Shown here: one piece after another, positions 1-6,727 of the stretch | Numbering within the stretch: position 1 is the stretch's first letter | Layout of the letters: each line of letters begins with the position of its first letter | NCBI GenBank assembly: GCA_000433535.1 | Contig: FR892661.1 | Span: forward strand, 91,989 to 107,122 | Direction of reading: 5' to 3' | DNA length: 15,134 bases | DNA from: Dorea sp. CAG:317 | GTDB lineage: Bacteria; Bacillota; Clostridia; Lachnospirales; Lachnospiraceae | Translations under genes and position numbers: made by a program | Notes under the pieces: model-generated | Databases searched by the model: none | Seen by the model: the letters and a program-made list of their open reading frames with translations, nothing else | What the model was told of the DNA's origin: nothing

Positions 1-608
1 AGCCCACGGATATTAATTGCATCATCCATCATATTTCTCCGGCATCTCGCCTCACATGGATGCTCACAGATAAATCCGCATGTAGTCGGAAATGGATTAT
101 CCTTGCGGATCAATCGAATGGCATCCGCATAACGTCCTTCTCGTACAAGAGCTACGTAACCCGGAATATCTACATGAGCCGGACAAAGCGATACACATGG
201 TACCGGTTGGCTGTATGTACAGGTACACCGTCCATTTTTAATATGTTCCACATAGTCATCACGATACCCGATCAGTCCTTTGTAGACTGTATGAGCCGCT
301 TCATATCCAATCGCACAATCTGCGGATTCCATGATCGACAGCGCGGTCTCCTCCATAATATCCAGTGTTTCCATTGTTGCATTTCCATCAAGTACATCCT
401 TAATAAATCCATTTAACTGTCCAAGTCCAATACGACATGGTACACATTTTCCACAAGTCTGTGCATGACACAACTCCAAAAATGCTCTTGCCATATCAAC
501 CGGGCATAACCCCGGAGGGCTGGACTCAATTCTACGTTCCAGATCCTTGTAGAGTTCTTCCATAATAATGTCAGCTCTCGTCGGGGAAGCAAGCTCTAAT
601 CTGCTCAT
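1..608 (-). CDS. FAD/NAD(P)-dependent oxidoreductase, NuoF-like 4Fe-4S segment joined to GltD-like domain (partial, 3' end outside window)
   Basis: Reading from an ATG at 608, 202 residues are visible before the window ends. Residues 52-58 show CGKCVPC and a fourth Cys at 98 (ADCAIG), the pattern of the 4Fe-4S site at the C-terminal end of NuoF/HydB-type NADH dehydrogenase subunits. From about residue 128 the sequence changes to the N-terminal cluster domain of glutamate synthase small subunit (GltD) and dihydropyrimidine dehydrogenase: PCVSLCPAHVDIPGY at 137-151 and the Cys ladder C177, C181, C185, C189. The FAD and NAD(P) binding folds expected next lie outside the window. In this family such proteins move electrons between pyridine nucleotides and iron-sulfur partners in the cytoplasm; the actual partner is not visible. 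The start is supported by AGGACGG about 9 bases upstream. It has its own promoter and is not cotranscribed obviously with the methyltransferase gene before it. Confidence 0.85.
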   Translation of the reverse strand, partial: MSRLELASPTRADIIMEELYKDLERRIESSPPGLCPVDMARAFLELCHAQTCGKCVPCRIGLGQLNGFIKDVLDGNATMETLDIMEETALSIMESADCAIGYEAAHTVYKGLIGYRDDYVEHIKNGRCTCTYSQPVPCVSLCPAHVDIPGYVALVREGRYADAIRLIRKDNPFPTTCGFICEHPCEARCRRNMMDDAINIRG

Positions 609-684
609 TCTTTTTACCGTCCTTTCCTTTACAATCACTTTCCCACAGCAATTGTAAATCTATGTTATCTGCATAAGTGTATAT

Positions 685-713
685 ATTATATCACCTCTAT
701 TACAATTTGTAAT
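685..713 (-). promoter_or_regulatory. Extended -10 promoter with overlapping palindrome for the oxidoreductase gene
   Basis: On the minus strand TGATATAAT (693-685) is a perfect extended -10 element. Seventeen bases upstream lies ATTACA (4 of 6 matches to the -35 consensus). The -35 region is part of a perfect 15-base palindrome, ATTACAA-A-TTGTAAT (699-713), which could be an operator because a bound repressor would cover the -35 and spacer. The predicted transcript would begin near 678 and have a leader of about 70 bases before the ATG at 608. The promoter call is good by motif; the operator role is inference. Confidence 0.6.
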
Positions 714-760
714 TATATTCGACAAAAGTAGATTATTTAACAGTATAGTCAGTTTTTTAA

Positions 761-807
761 CGCAATAAAATATGGTTGGATAGATTTACAAACACTACCC
801 AACCATA
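761..807 (-). terminator. Intrinsic terminator after the antiporter/methyltransferase operon
   Basis: Seven bases beyond the methyltransferase stop codon, TATGGTTGG and CCAACCATA (799-807 and 771-779) form a perfect 9-bp stem with a 19-base loop. On the minus strand the stem is followed by TTTTATT. The U-tract is interrupted and the loop is long, so it is probably a moderate terminator. The opposite strand also has a T-run after the stem, so it may work in both directions. Confidence 0.6.
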
Positions 808-813
808 CATTTT

Positions 814-1914
814 TTAATTTTCTTCTGCGTATAATAACTCTTTATTGATCGGATACCTGCCAAATATCCTTGCCGCATCCATCAATGCCTGCATATTCTC
901 CTTTGGCGTCTGCACCGGCATCTGGCAGCCGGATGTCAACACGAATCCCTTCGGCGAATTATATCCCTTGCGGATACATTCTTTTGCGGACCGCAGTACA
1001 TCATATGGTGTTCCCATACGAAGTACCTCTACCGGCGGCACATTGCCCTGAATACTCATATGATTTCCCAGAACTTCCTTTGCTTCCTCCAGGTCTTCCA
1101 CATTATCCAGCGCAAACGCACCGATGCCTGTACCTAGGAAGCTGTCCCACAACTTCCGGCTGGTGCCGCAAATATGTAATCCGCACCCGCCTCCATGACT
1201 CTTAATGTAATCCACGTTCTTCTGGAAATACGGAAGAGAAAATTCCTTATACTGTTTGACACTGATCAGAGATGTTGAACTGACCGGATCTGCAAAGCCA
1301 ATACCAACTCCCAACTCCAACAGGCGGCTGATATAACGGTTATTATTCTCTACAATAATCTCCATTAGCCGTCTTACCTTATCCGGCTTCTTCACAGTTC
1401 CGATCAGCAATGCCTCTGTGCCCACTGTCATCGCCGCTATCGTAAACGGCCCTGTAACAGTTGCACTCACCGGAACCTTATCCCCCAGCTTCTTTTTCAC
1501 CAACTGCACTCCCTTTAGGATAATCGGAAGTCTTCCATCTTTCTCGATATCGACCAGTTTGGCATGTTCCGCATCATCAAGAGAAATCGCCGGTTTATCA
1601 AGCTGCGCAATATTATAATCATAATATTTAACTGTTGCTCCCATGGCCTCCGCCATTCCGCGAAGTGTACAGGATACTCCCGCTCCATCCGAGTGAAAGG
1701 TCTCGTAAATATATTCCTCTAATTCACACATTTTCTCTGAAGAATGATAATATTCTTTCAAAGTTGCACCGATCATCGGCGCCAGTGTCTCTCCAGTATC
1801 CAGACAGCACATAATGCGGTCTGCCTCTTTACCCTCATTTAGCAGTTTACTTCTTTCAATTGCTGTCAATTCATCTTTTTTAACTTCTAAGCCTTTAAGA
1901 TATTTCTCTATCAT
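814..1914 (-). CDS. MtaA/CmuA-like methyltransferase of the uroporphyrinogen decarboxylase (URO-D) superfamily
   Basis: The protein has 366 residues, close to the usual 330-370 of this family. The zinc-site pattern of the MtaA/MtbA/CmuA branch is complete: H247 and C249 in LHICG, and C330 in LTSGCQMP. This makes it a candidate zinc-dependent methyltransferase working with a corrinoid protein or thiol acceptor rather than the heme-pathway decarboxylase HemE, which lacks the His-x-Cys motif. Other family features are ATVTGPFTIA (151-160) and FADPVSST (207-214). The start is supported by AAGGA about 9 bases upstream, embedded in the last codons of the antiporter gene, whose stop is only six bases away, so the two are probably translationally coupled. 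No corrinoid-binding protein gene is next to it. The methyl donor and acceptor cannot be told from sequence. Confidence 0.85.
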   Translation of the reverse strand: MIEKYLKGLEVKKDELTAIERSKLLNEGKEADRIMCCLDTGETLAPMIGATLKEYYHSSEKMCELEEYIYETFHSDGAGVSCTLRGMAEAMGATVKYYDYNIAQLDKPAISLDDAEHAKLVDIEKDGRLPIILKGVQLVKKKLGDKVPVSATVTGPFTIAAMTVGTEALLIGTVKKPDKVRRLMEIIVENNNRYISRLLELGVGIGFADPVSSTSLISVKQYKEFSLPYFQKNVDYIKSHGGGCGLHICGTSRKLWDSFLGTGIGAFALDNVEDLEEAKEVLGNHMSIQGNVPPVEVLRMGTPYDVLRSAKECIRKGYNSPKGFVLTSGCQMPVQTPKENMQALMDAARIFGRYPINKELLYAEEN

Positions 1915-1920
1915 TTCTGT

Positions 1921-3243
1921 TTATCCTTCATTTCTTTTTAACTTACCTGCCATGAATATAGAAATTAGGGCAAATACTGCCACAATATACTGATACCAGC
2001 AAAGCGAAATTACCTGGAACGGGCTGTCAAGATTCGTGAGCATTGCACAGGCAAACAGAATCTGGGCACTGTATGGCAGGAGTCCCTGAAATACACAGGC
2101 AAAAATGTCTAAAAGTGAAGCTGTTCTCTTCTTGTCCACATCATACTCCTGGCTAAGTTCTTTTGCCACATTTCCAACAATCAAGATAGAAACTGTATTA
2201 TTTGCGGTAGCCACATCTGCAAGAGACGTCATAACTGCAATTCCTGCCTCTGCACTCTTCTTGCCACGGATAACCTTTTTAACCTTCTGAAGAATCCATT
2301 CAATTCCGCCTTCATGCTGTACAAGCTCTGCAAGACCGCCCATCATCATGGAAAGCAAGAAGATCTCAAACATCCCTGTGAATCCTGTGTAAATATGATT
2401 TGCAAACTCCAGAATTGTGAAAGATCCCATAGCAATGCCAATAACTCCCGAGAAAAGGATTCCGCCTGTCAGTACAATAAATACATTTAATCCAACCAGA
2501 GATGCAACTAATACAAACAGATACGGTAATACTTTTATAATATTGAAAGTATACTCTGTTGTAGCCTCCGGAACTACATCCGGTCTTCCGAAAACCAAAA
2601 GCAATACAATTGTTACGATTGCTGCCGGAAGTGCAATCGCAAAGTTTGCTTTAAATTTATCTTTCATCTCTACGCTCTGGGTTCTTGTTGCCGCAATGGT
2701 CGTATCAGAGATCATGGACAAATTATCACCAAACATAGAACCGCAGATCGTTGCTGCAACTACTAAAAATTCATTAACTCCGCCCGCCTCAGCAAGACCA
2801 AGTGCGATCGGTGTAACTGCTACTACTGTTCCCACAGATGTACCTGTGGAAAGTGCGATAAATGCAGAGATTACAAATACGCCGGCAGCTACAAATTGAG
2901 GAGGCATTACAGACATACCAAGGTTTACAACTGCGTCTACTCCACCCATTTCACTTGACACCGTGGTAAACGCCCCTGCAAACAGGAAGATAAAACACAT
3001 CGTCATAACATCTACATGTCCGCATCCCTTCAAAAATACTGCTAATTTGTCATCTACTTTTCCCTTAAACAGAACGAAAGCAGAAAGTACTCCGATCAAT
3101 GCTGCGATAGGAGCCGGCAACTGATAAAATGCCATCTCTACACCCTGCGAATTCAAAACAATACCTGTAATAAGATAAACACCTACAAACACGCCAAAGG
3201 GCAACAATGCCTTCGAGCTAACTCTCTTTTCCATTTTATTCAT
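1921..3243 (-). CDS. NhaC-family Na+/H+ antiporter-like transporter
   Basis: An integral membrane protein of 440 residues with about a dozen hydrophobic segments. It carries motifs of the NhaC family: STGTSVGTV at 132-140, GSMFGDNLSMISDTTI at 168-183, and a C-terminal half with SLADVATANNTVSI and GLLPYSAQI. Members exchange sodium for protons, and some relatives (MleN type) couple this to movement of an organic anion, so substrate is open. Being the first gene of an operon with a methyltransferase suggests a link to uptake or export of a methylated compound (inference). The start is not certain: AAGGAG ends only two bases before the ATG at 3243 but eleven bases before the next in-frame ATG at 3234 (protein starting MEKR), so the shorter form of 437 residues may be the one made. 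Confidence 0.88.
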   Translation of the reverse strand: MNKMEKRVSSKALLPFGVFVGVYLITGIVLNSQGVEMAFYQLPAPIAALIGVLSAFVLFKGKVDDKLAVFLKGCGHVDVMTMCFIFLFAGAFTTVSSEMGGVDAVVNLGMSVMPPQFVAAGVFVISAFIALSTGTSVGTVVAVTPIALGLAEAGGVNEFLVVAATICGSMFGDNLSMISDTTIAATRTQSVEMKDKFKANFAIALPAAIVTIVLLLVFGRPDVVPEATTEYTFNIIKVLPYLFVLVASLVGLNVFIVLTGGILFSGVIGIAMGSFTILEFANHIYTGFTGMFEIFLLSMMMGGLAELVQHEGGIEWILQKVKKVIRGKKSAEAGIAVMTSLADVATANNTVSILIVGNVAKELSQEYDVDKKRTASLLDIFACVFQGLLPYSAQILFACAMLTNLDSPFQVISLCWYQYIVAVFALISIFMAGKLKRNEG

Positions 3244-3403
3244 TTCTCCTTATTGTATAACTATGCATTTTTTCATACGGTGCGCACCTTTTATATTCTA
3301 ACATTGATCTATTATAATGTCTATATAACCCCTGATTCCTGATTATTGTAAATATTCATCAATATGACCATTTATTGATATAATCTATATTTCTACAGAC
3401 ACA
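3244..3403 (-). promoter_or_regulatory. Upstream region of the antiporter operon with a 10-bp palindrome
   Basis: This AT-rich stretch between the ribosomal terminator and the antiporter gene must hold the operon's promoter. A TATAAT sits at 3316-3311 but no good -35 is found 16-18 bases upstream. TTTACA lies further up at about 3351-3346, with a poor -10 (TTATAT) 18 bases after it. A perfect palindrome, GGTGCGCACC, is at 3279-3288; its GC-rich composition stands out from its surroundings. It could be an operator or a transcript hairpin. Promoter placement is weak. Confidence 0.35.
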
Positions 3404-3436
3404 CAAAAAACGCATCCTAATTTCTCAGGATGCGTT
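3404..3436 (-). terminator. Strong intrinsic terminator of the ribosomal protein operon
   Basis: AACGCATCCT (3436-3427 on the minus strand) pairs perfectly with AGGATGCGTT (3418-3409) around an 8-base loop, and the stem runs into a T-tract (3410-3405). It lies 26 bases beyond the rplQ stop codon. It marks the end of the long ribosomal transcript and isolates it from the antiporter operon. Confidence 0.95.
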
Positions 3437-3462
3437 CATTAACTATATTATAAAGTCTGCAA

Positions 3463-3999
3463 TTATACAAGCTCGATAAGAACTTCCATAGCTGCATCGC
3501 CTTTACGCTGACCGATCTTAACGATTCTTGTGTAACCACCGTTACGGTTCTCGTATTTTGGTGCGATTTCATCGAAAAGTTTTGCAACAAGATCGATCTC
3601 TTTTGTATTTTTCTTCTTTCCTGCCTGTGCTGTTGGCACTTCTTTTACAGGATAGAGAACTTTTAACATCTGACGACGAGCGTGCAGTCTGCTTGGCATA
3701 TCTTTCTTGATTGTCTTTTCAACTTCATCGTATACAGTAACTTTCTTACCATCTACAACTTCTTTCACACGTTTTCCGTCTTTGTCTTTACGTGCTACTT
3801 TAGCCATAACTTTCACTTCTTCGAAGTTGTCTTTCTCTTTTACAGCTAATGCAATAAGACCTTCTGCAATCTTGCGGATCTCTTTTGCTTTTGCTTCTGT
3901 TGTTCTGATCTTACCATTGTTGATCAGAGCTGTTACCTGGTTTCTTAATAAAGCTTTTCTCTGGCTTGATGTTCTGCCGAGTTTTCTATATTTTGCCAT
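3463..3999 (-). CDS. rplQ: Large ribosomal subunit protein bL17, extended form
   Basis: A 178-residue L17, clearly longer than the 113-130 residues usual in bacteria. The N-terminal part (MAKYRKLGRTSSQRKALLRN) and the C-terminal part (LVAKLFDEIAPKY at 137-149, GGYTRIVKIG at 154-163) match L17. The extra length lies in the middle, about residues 58-101 and 117-134, rich in lysine; residues 103-116 (SRLHARRQMLKVLY) align with the normal core. L17 binds 23S rRNA near the exit tunnel opening. The ATG at 3999 is chosen because GGAGG lies eight bases upstream; an in-frame ATG at 4014 overlaps that same GGAGG and cannot use it. It is the last gene before the terminator and is separated from rpoA by an unusually long structured spacer. 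Confidence 0.95.
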   Translation of the reverse strand: MAKYRKLGRTSSQRKALLRNQVTALINNGKIRTTEAKAKEIRKIAEGLIALAVKEKDNFEEVKVMAKVARKDKDGKRVKEVVDGKKVTVYDEVEKTIKKDMPSRLHARRQMLKVLYPVKEVPTAQAGKKKNTKEIDLVAKLFDEIAPKYENRNGGYTRIVKIGQRKGDAAMEVLIELV

Positions 4000-4023
4000 T
4001 TCATTATCCTCCATTATTTAACA

Positions 4024-4154
4024 CTTGGTTATGCGTCTTCGGGCTTACTAGCCAAATGCTCCGCTGTGCGCTTCGGGCTTATCAGCGGAAGGCATTACAA
4101 ACGGGAAGCCGCTTGAACATTAGTGGTTCAATCGGCTTCGCGGACTTTGTCCGC
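4024..4154 (-). repeat. Hairpin-rich spacer between rpoA and rplQ
   Basis: Four inverted repeats follow one another in the 156-base gap. GCGGAC/GTCCGC at 4140-4145/4149-4154 has a 3-base loop. GAAGCCG-TTGAAC pairs with GTTCAA-CGGCTTC (4105-4118/4126-4139), 13 pairs with one mismatch. ATGC-CCGCTG pairs with CAGCGG-GCAT (4056-4066/4083-4095). TTGG..TA/TA.CCAA (4025-4031/4049-4055) is weaker. CTTCGGGCTTA occurs twice (4037-4047 and 4071-4081). No T-tracts follow, so these are not terminators. No open reading frame is supported here. Confidence 0.7.
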
Positions 4155-4155
4155 T

Positions 4156-5115
4156 CTATTCTTCACCTTTACTGAGAGCTAATCCTAACTCATCAAGTTT
4201 TGCAAGTACTTCTTCTAAAGACTTACGTCCTAAGTTACGTACTTTCATCATATCTTCAGGGGTTCTGTTTGTAAGTTCTTCTACTGTGTTGATTCCTGCT
4301 CTCTTTAAGCAGTTGTAAGAACGTACAGATAACTCTAATTCGTCAATGCTCATCTCAAGCACTTTCTCTTTTTCGTCATCTTCTTTTTCGATCATTACTT
4401 CTGCTGCCTGAGCAACTTCTGAGAGATCAACGAAGAGTCTCAAATGCTCGCTCAACACTTTTGCAGCCAAACTTACAGCCTCATCCGGAAGCAATGTTCC
4501 ATTTGTGTATACATCTAATGTCAATTTGTCAAAATCTGTGATCTGACCGACACGTGTATTTTCTACAGTGAGGTTTACACGCTCTACCGGAGTGTAGATA
4601 GAATCGATCGGGATTACCGCAATCGGTAACTCGTCGTTCTTATTCTTATCAGCACTCACATATCCTCTTCCCTTTGTAATGGTCAGTTCCATGTAAAGCT
4701 TGCTGTCTGCCCCGCCGTTAAGAGTTGCGATAACTGTCTCAGGATTCATAATCTCGATATCCTGATCCACCTGGATATCTGCTGCTGTAACAACACCTTC
4801 ACCCTCGAACTCAATGTATGCTGTCTTTGGCTCATCTGTCTCAGATGTGTTCTTAATAGCCAGCGTCTTCAAGTTCATGATGATCTCAGTAACGTCCTCT
4901 TTCACCCCTGGGATGGAGCTGAACTCATGCAGAACTCCATCAATCTTTACCTGGCTGATTGCAGCACCCGGCAATGATGAAAGCATAATTCTTCTCAGAG
5001 AGTTACCTAATGTTGTACCATAACCTCTTTCCAAAGGTTCTACAACAAATCTTCCATATTTCTTATCTTCTGAAATTTCAGCTATTTCAATATTAGGTTT
5101 ATTAAAATCAAACAC
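4156..5115 (-). CDS. rpoA: DNA-directed RNA polymerase subunit alpha
   Basis: A 319-residue alpha subunit of normal length. The N-terminal domain (about 1-230; EPLERGYGTTLGNSLRR at 26-42) dimerises and nucleates polymerase assembly. An acidic linker is at about 240-255, and the C-terminal domain at about 256-315 carries the DNA-contact residues R265, N268 and K298 in LSVRSYNCLK and NLGRKSLEE. The start is a GTG at 5115, eight bases after GGAGG; a second in-frame GTG at 5124 overlaps the GGAGG and is rejected, and the chosen start gives the usual MFDFNKPNIEIAE. It lies 30 bases after rpsD in the alpha operon. Confidence 0.97.
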   Translation of the reverse strand: MFDFNKPNIEIAEISEDKKYGRFVVEPLERGYGTTLGNSLRRIMLSSLPGAAISQVKIDGVLHEFSSIPGVKEDVTEIIMNLKTLAIKNTSETDEPKTAYIEFEGEGVVTAADIQVDQDIEIMNPETVIATLNGGADSKLYMELTITKGRGYVSADKNKNDELPIAVIPIDSIYTPVERVNLTVENTRVGQITDFDKLTLDVYTNGTLLPDEAVSLAAKVLSEHLRLFVDLSEVAQAAEVMIEKEDDEKEKVLEMSIDELELSVRSYNCLKRAGINTVEELTNRTPEDMMKVRNLGRKSLEEVLAKLDELGLALSKGEE

Positions 5116-5145
5116 TAAGTCCACCTCCTGTGGTGTTACGGGTTA

Positions 5146-5739
5146 TTATTTAGAATATAATTCGACGATGAGCATCTCATCTACCGGAACATCGATTACT
5201 TCACGCTTAGGAAGTTCTTTTACTGTTCCTTTCAGAGCTTCTGCATCAACATCAATCCATTCCGGTACAAGACGTCCGCCTGTTACCTCTACGATCTCTT
5301 TGTATCTTGGTGAGCTCTTCTTAGCTTCTTTGATTTCAATCACATCTCCAGCTTTGATCAGGTAAGATGGAATGTTAACCTGTTTACCGTTAACAAGAAC
5401 ATGCTTGTGGTCAACGATCTGTCTAGCTTCACGTCTTGTTCTTGCAAATCCCATACGGAATACTACATTGTCTAATCTTGACTCAAGAAGTACCATCAGG
5501 TTTTCACCTGTCATACCTGTCATCTGTTTTGCTTTCTTGTAGTAGTTTCTGAATGGTTTCTCTAATACGCCATAGATAAATTTTGCTTTCTGTTTCTCAC
5601 GTAACTGAAGACCATACTCGCTCATTTTTCTATTTGCTCTTTTTAACTGTCTGTTAGACTTTTTATCAATTCCTAAATATACTGGATCCATTCCAAGGGA
5701 ACGGCATCTTTTAAGTACTGGAACTCTATTTACTGCCAT
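5146..5739 (-). CDS. rpsD: Small ribosomal subunit protein uS4
   Basis: S4, 197 residues, binds the five-way junction of 16S rRNA early in 30S assembly and in many bacteria represses its own operon. The S4 RNA-binding domain is at about residues 88-150 (SRLDNVVFRMGFARTRREAR, DHKHVLVNGKQVNIPSY). It is the zinc-free form: the N-terminal Cys cluster of zinc-binding S4 is missing, with only C12 left. GGAGG lies eight bases before the ATG. Its place between rpsK and rpoA is as in Escherichia coli and many Clostridia, unlike Bacillus subtilis where rpsD stands alone. Confidence 0.97.
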   Translation of the reverse strand: MAVNRVPVLKRCRSLGMDPVYLGIDKKSNRQLKRANRKMSEYGLQLREKQKAKFIYGVLEKPFRNYYKKAKQMTGMTGENLMVLLESRLDNVVFRMGFARTRREARQIVDHKHVLVNGKQVNIPSYLIKAGDVIEIKEAKKSSPRYKEIVEVTGGRLVPEWIDVDAEALKGTVKELPKREVIDVPVDEMLIVELYSK

Positions 5740-5791
5740 GTTTATTTCCTCCTAATATGACCTTATGGTTGAATGCATATTCGCAATCTGA

Positions 5792-6187
5792 TTAGACTCT
5801 TCTGCGTTTCGGTGGACGACATCCGTTATGTGGTACCGGAGTAACATCCTTAATGCTTGTTACATCGATTCCGCATGCCTGAAGGGCACGGATTGCTGCT
5901 TCTCTACCTGAACCTGGTCCTTTAACCATAACATCAACAGTCTTTAAACCATGTACTAATGCTGCTTTTGCTGCTGTCTCAGCCGCCATCTGAGCTGCAT
6001 ATGGGGTAGATTTCCTTGAACCTCTGAATCCGAGACCGCCTGCACTTGCCCATGACAGAGCATTTCCCTGAGCATCTGTTAATGTAACGATTGTGTTATT
6101 AAAAGATGACTGGATGTGAGCCTGTCCGTGTTCAACGTTTTTCTTGACACGTCTTTTTGTCACTTTTTTTGTAACTTTCTTTGCCAT
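5792..6187 (-). CDS. rpsK: Small ribosomal subunit protein uS11
   Basis: S11, 131 residues, sits on the 30S platform and contacts mRNA near the E site. It shows the lysine-rich N-terminus, HIQSSFNNTIVTLTD at about 23-37, SRKSTPYAAQ, VKGPGSGREAAIRAL and the PHNGCRPPKRRRV C-terminus. Unlike every neighbour it lacks a good ribosome binding site: the 25 bases before ATG hold only AGTAGGTTAG, with AGG about 14 bases away. The start itself is firm because the MAKKVTKK beginning is standard. It follows a 128-base spacer with a hairpin, so its translation may depend on that structure. Confidence 0.96.
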   Translation of the reverse strand: MAKKVTKKVTKRRVKKNVEHGQAHIQSSFNNTIVTLTDAQGNALSWASAGGLGFRGSRKSTPYAAQMAAETAAKAALVHGLKTVDVMVKGPGSGREAAIRALQACGIDVTSIKDVTPVPHNGCRPPKRRRV

Positions 6188-6241
6188 AATAAAACTAACC
6201 TACTCTTTCTTTTTTTCTCATTATTTTGTGAACTTATTGGA

Positions 6242-6302
6242 GTTCTTCGCGCTTTGCTCGAAGAACAAAGAAATATCTAATCTCAAACTTCGCTTATCAG
6301 CT
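6242..6302 (-). repeat. Hairpin and shared motif in the rpsM-rpsK spacer
   Basis: The gap between rpsM and rpsK holds a perfect 8-bp stem, GTTCTTCG/CGAAGAAC (6242-6249/6259-6266), with a 9-base loop. Closer to rpsM is AGCTGATAAGCGAAG (6302-6288 on the minus strand), nearly the same as the AGC(T)GATAAGCCCGAAG seen in the rpoA-rplQ spacer. No T-tract follows, and no reading frame is supported. Confidence 0.55.
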
Positions 6303-6315
6303 TGTTTTCGCTAAA

Positions 6316-6684
6316 TTATTTCTTCTTATTTGCTACTGTTCTCTTAGGACCTTTTCTTGTTCTTGCGTTAGTCTTTGTCTTCTGACCACGAACCGGAAGT
6401 CCTCTTCTGTGACGGATACCTCTGTAGCATCCGATTTCCTGTAATCTCTTGATGTTGAGAGCGATTTCTCTTCTTAAGTCACCCTCTACAACCTGTGTCT
6501 CATCGATTACAGCACTGATCTTTTTAACATCCTCGTCTGTAAGATCTCTACAACGAATGTCTGGATCAACTCCAGCTTCTGCTAAGATACGAGTTGCGCT
6601 TGTTCTACCAATTCCGTAGATATAAGTCAATCCGATCTCAACACGTTTGTCTCTTGGTAAGTCTACACCTGCTATACGAGCCAT
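6316..6684 (-). CDS. rpsM: Small ribosomal subunit protein uS13
   Basis: S13, 122 residues, lies in the 30S head and forms intersubunit bridges with 23S rRNA and L5, contacting P-site tRNA with its basic tail. It begins MARIAGVDLPRDKRVEIGLTY, contains the helix-hairpin-helix stretch YGIGRTSATRIL at about 24-35, and ends with the basic RGLPVRGQKTKTNARTRKG tail. GGAGG is nine bases before the ATG. It is separated from rpmJ by a 418-base spacer, which is unusual inside a ribosomal operon. Confidence 0.97.
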   Translation of the reverse strand: MARIAGVDLPRDKRVEIGLTYIYGIGRTSATRILAEAGVDPDIRCRDLTDEDVKKISAVIDETQVVEGDLRREIALNIKRLQEIGCYRGIRHRRGLPVRGQKTKTNARTRKGPKRTVANKKK

Positions 6685-6727
6685 TGTGAATTTCCTCCAT
6701 TTTTCTGTTTTTTGATTTTTTGTTCTT

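Noticed and set aside
60..416. A 118-codon plus-strand open frame at the left end
   Set aside because: The minus strand here encodes the Cys-rich oxidoreductase with clear motifs, so this frame is a shadow.
652..791. A 12-bp inverted repeat, TTGTAAATCTAT (652-663) and its complement (780-791)
   Set aside because: AT-rich, far apart, and one copy lies in the loop of the terminator; likely chance.
2417..2899. A 160-codon plus-strand open frame opposite the antiporter gene
   Set aside because: Antisense to a clear membrane protein gene, with composition that reflects the complementary frame only.
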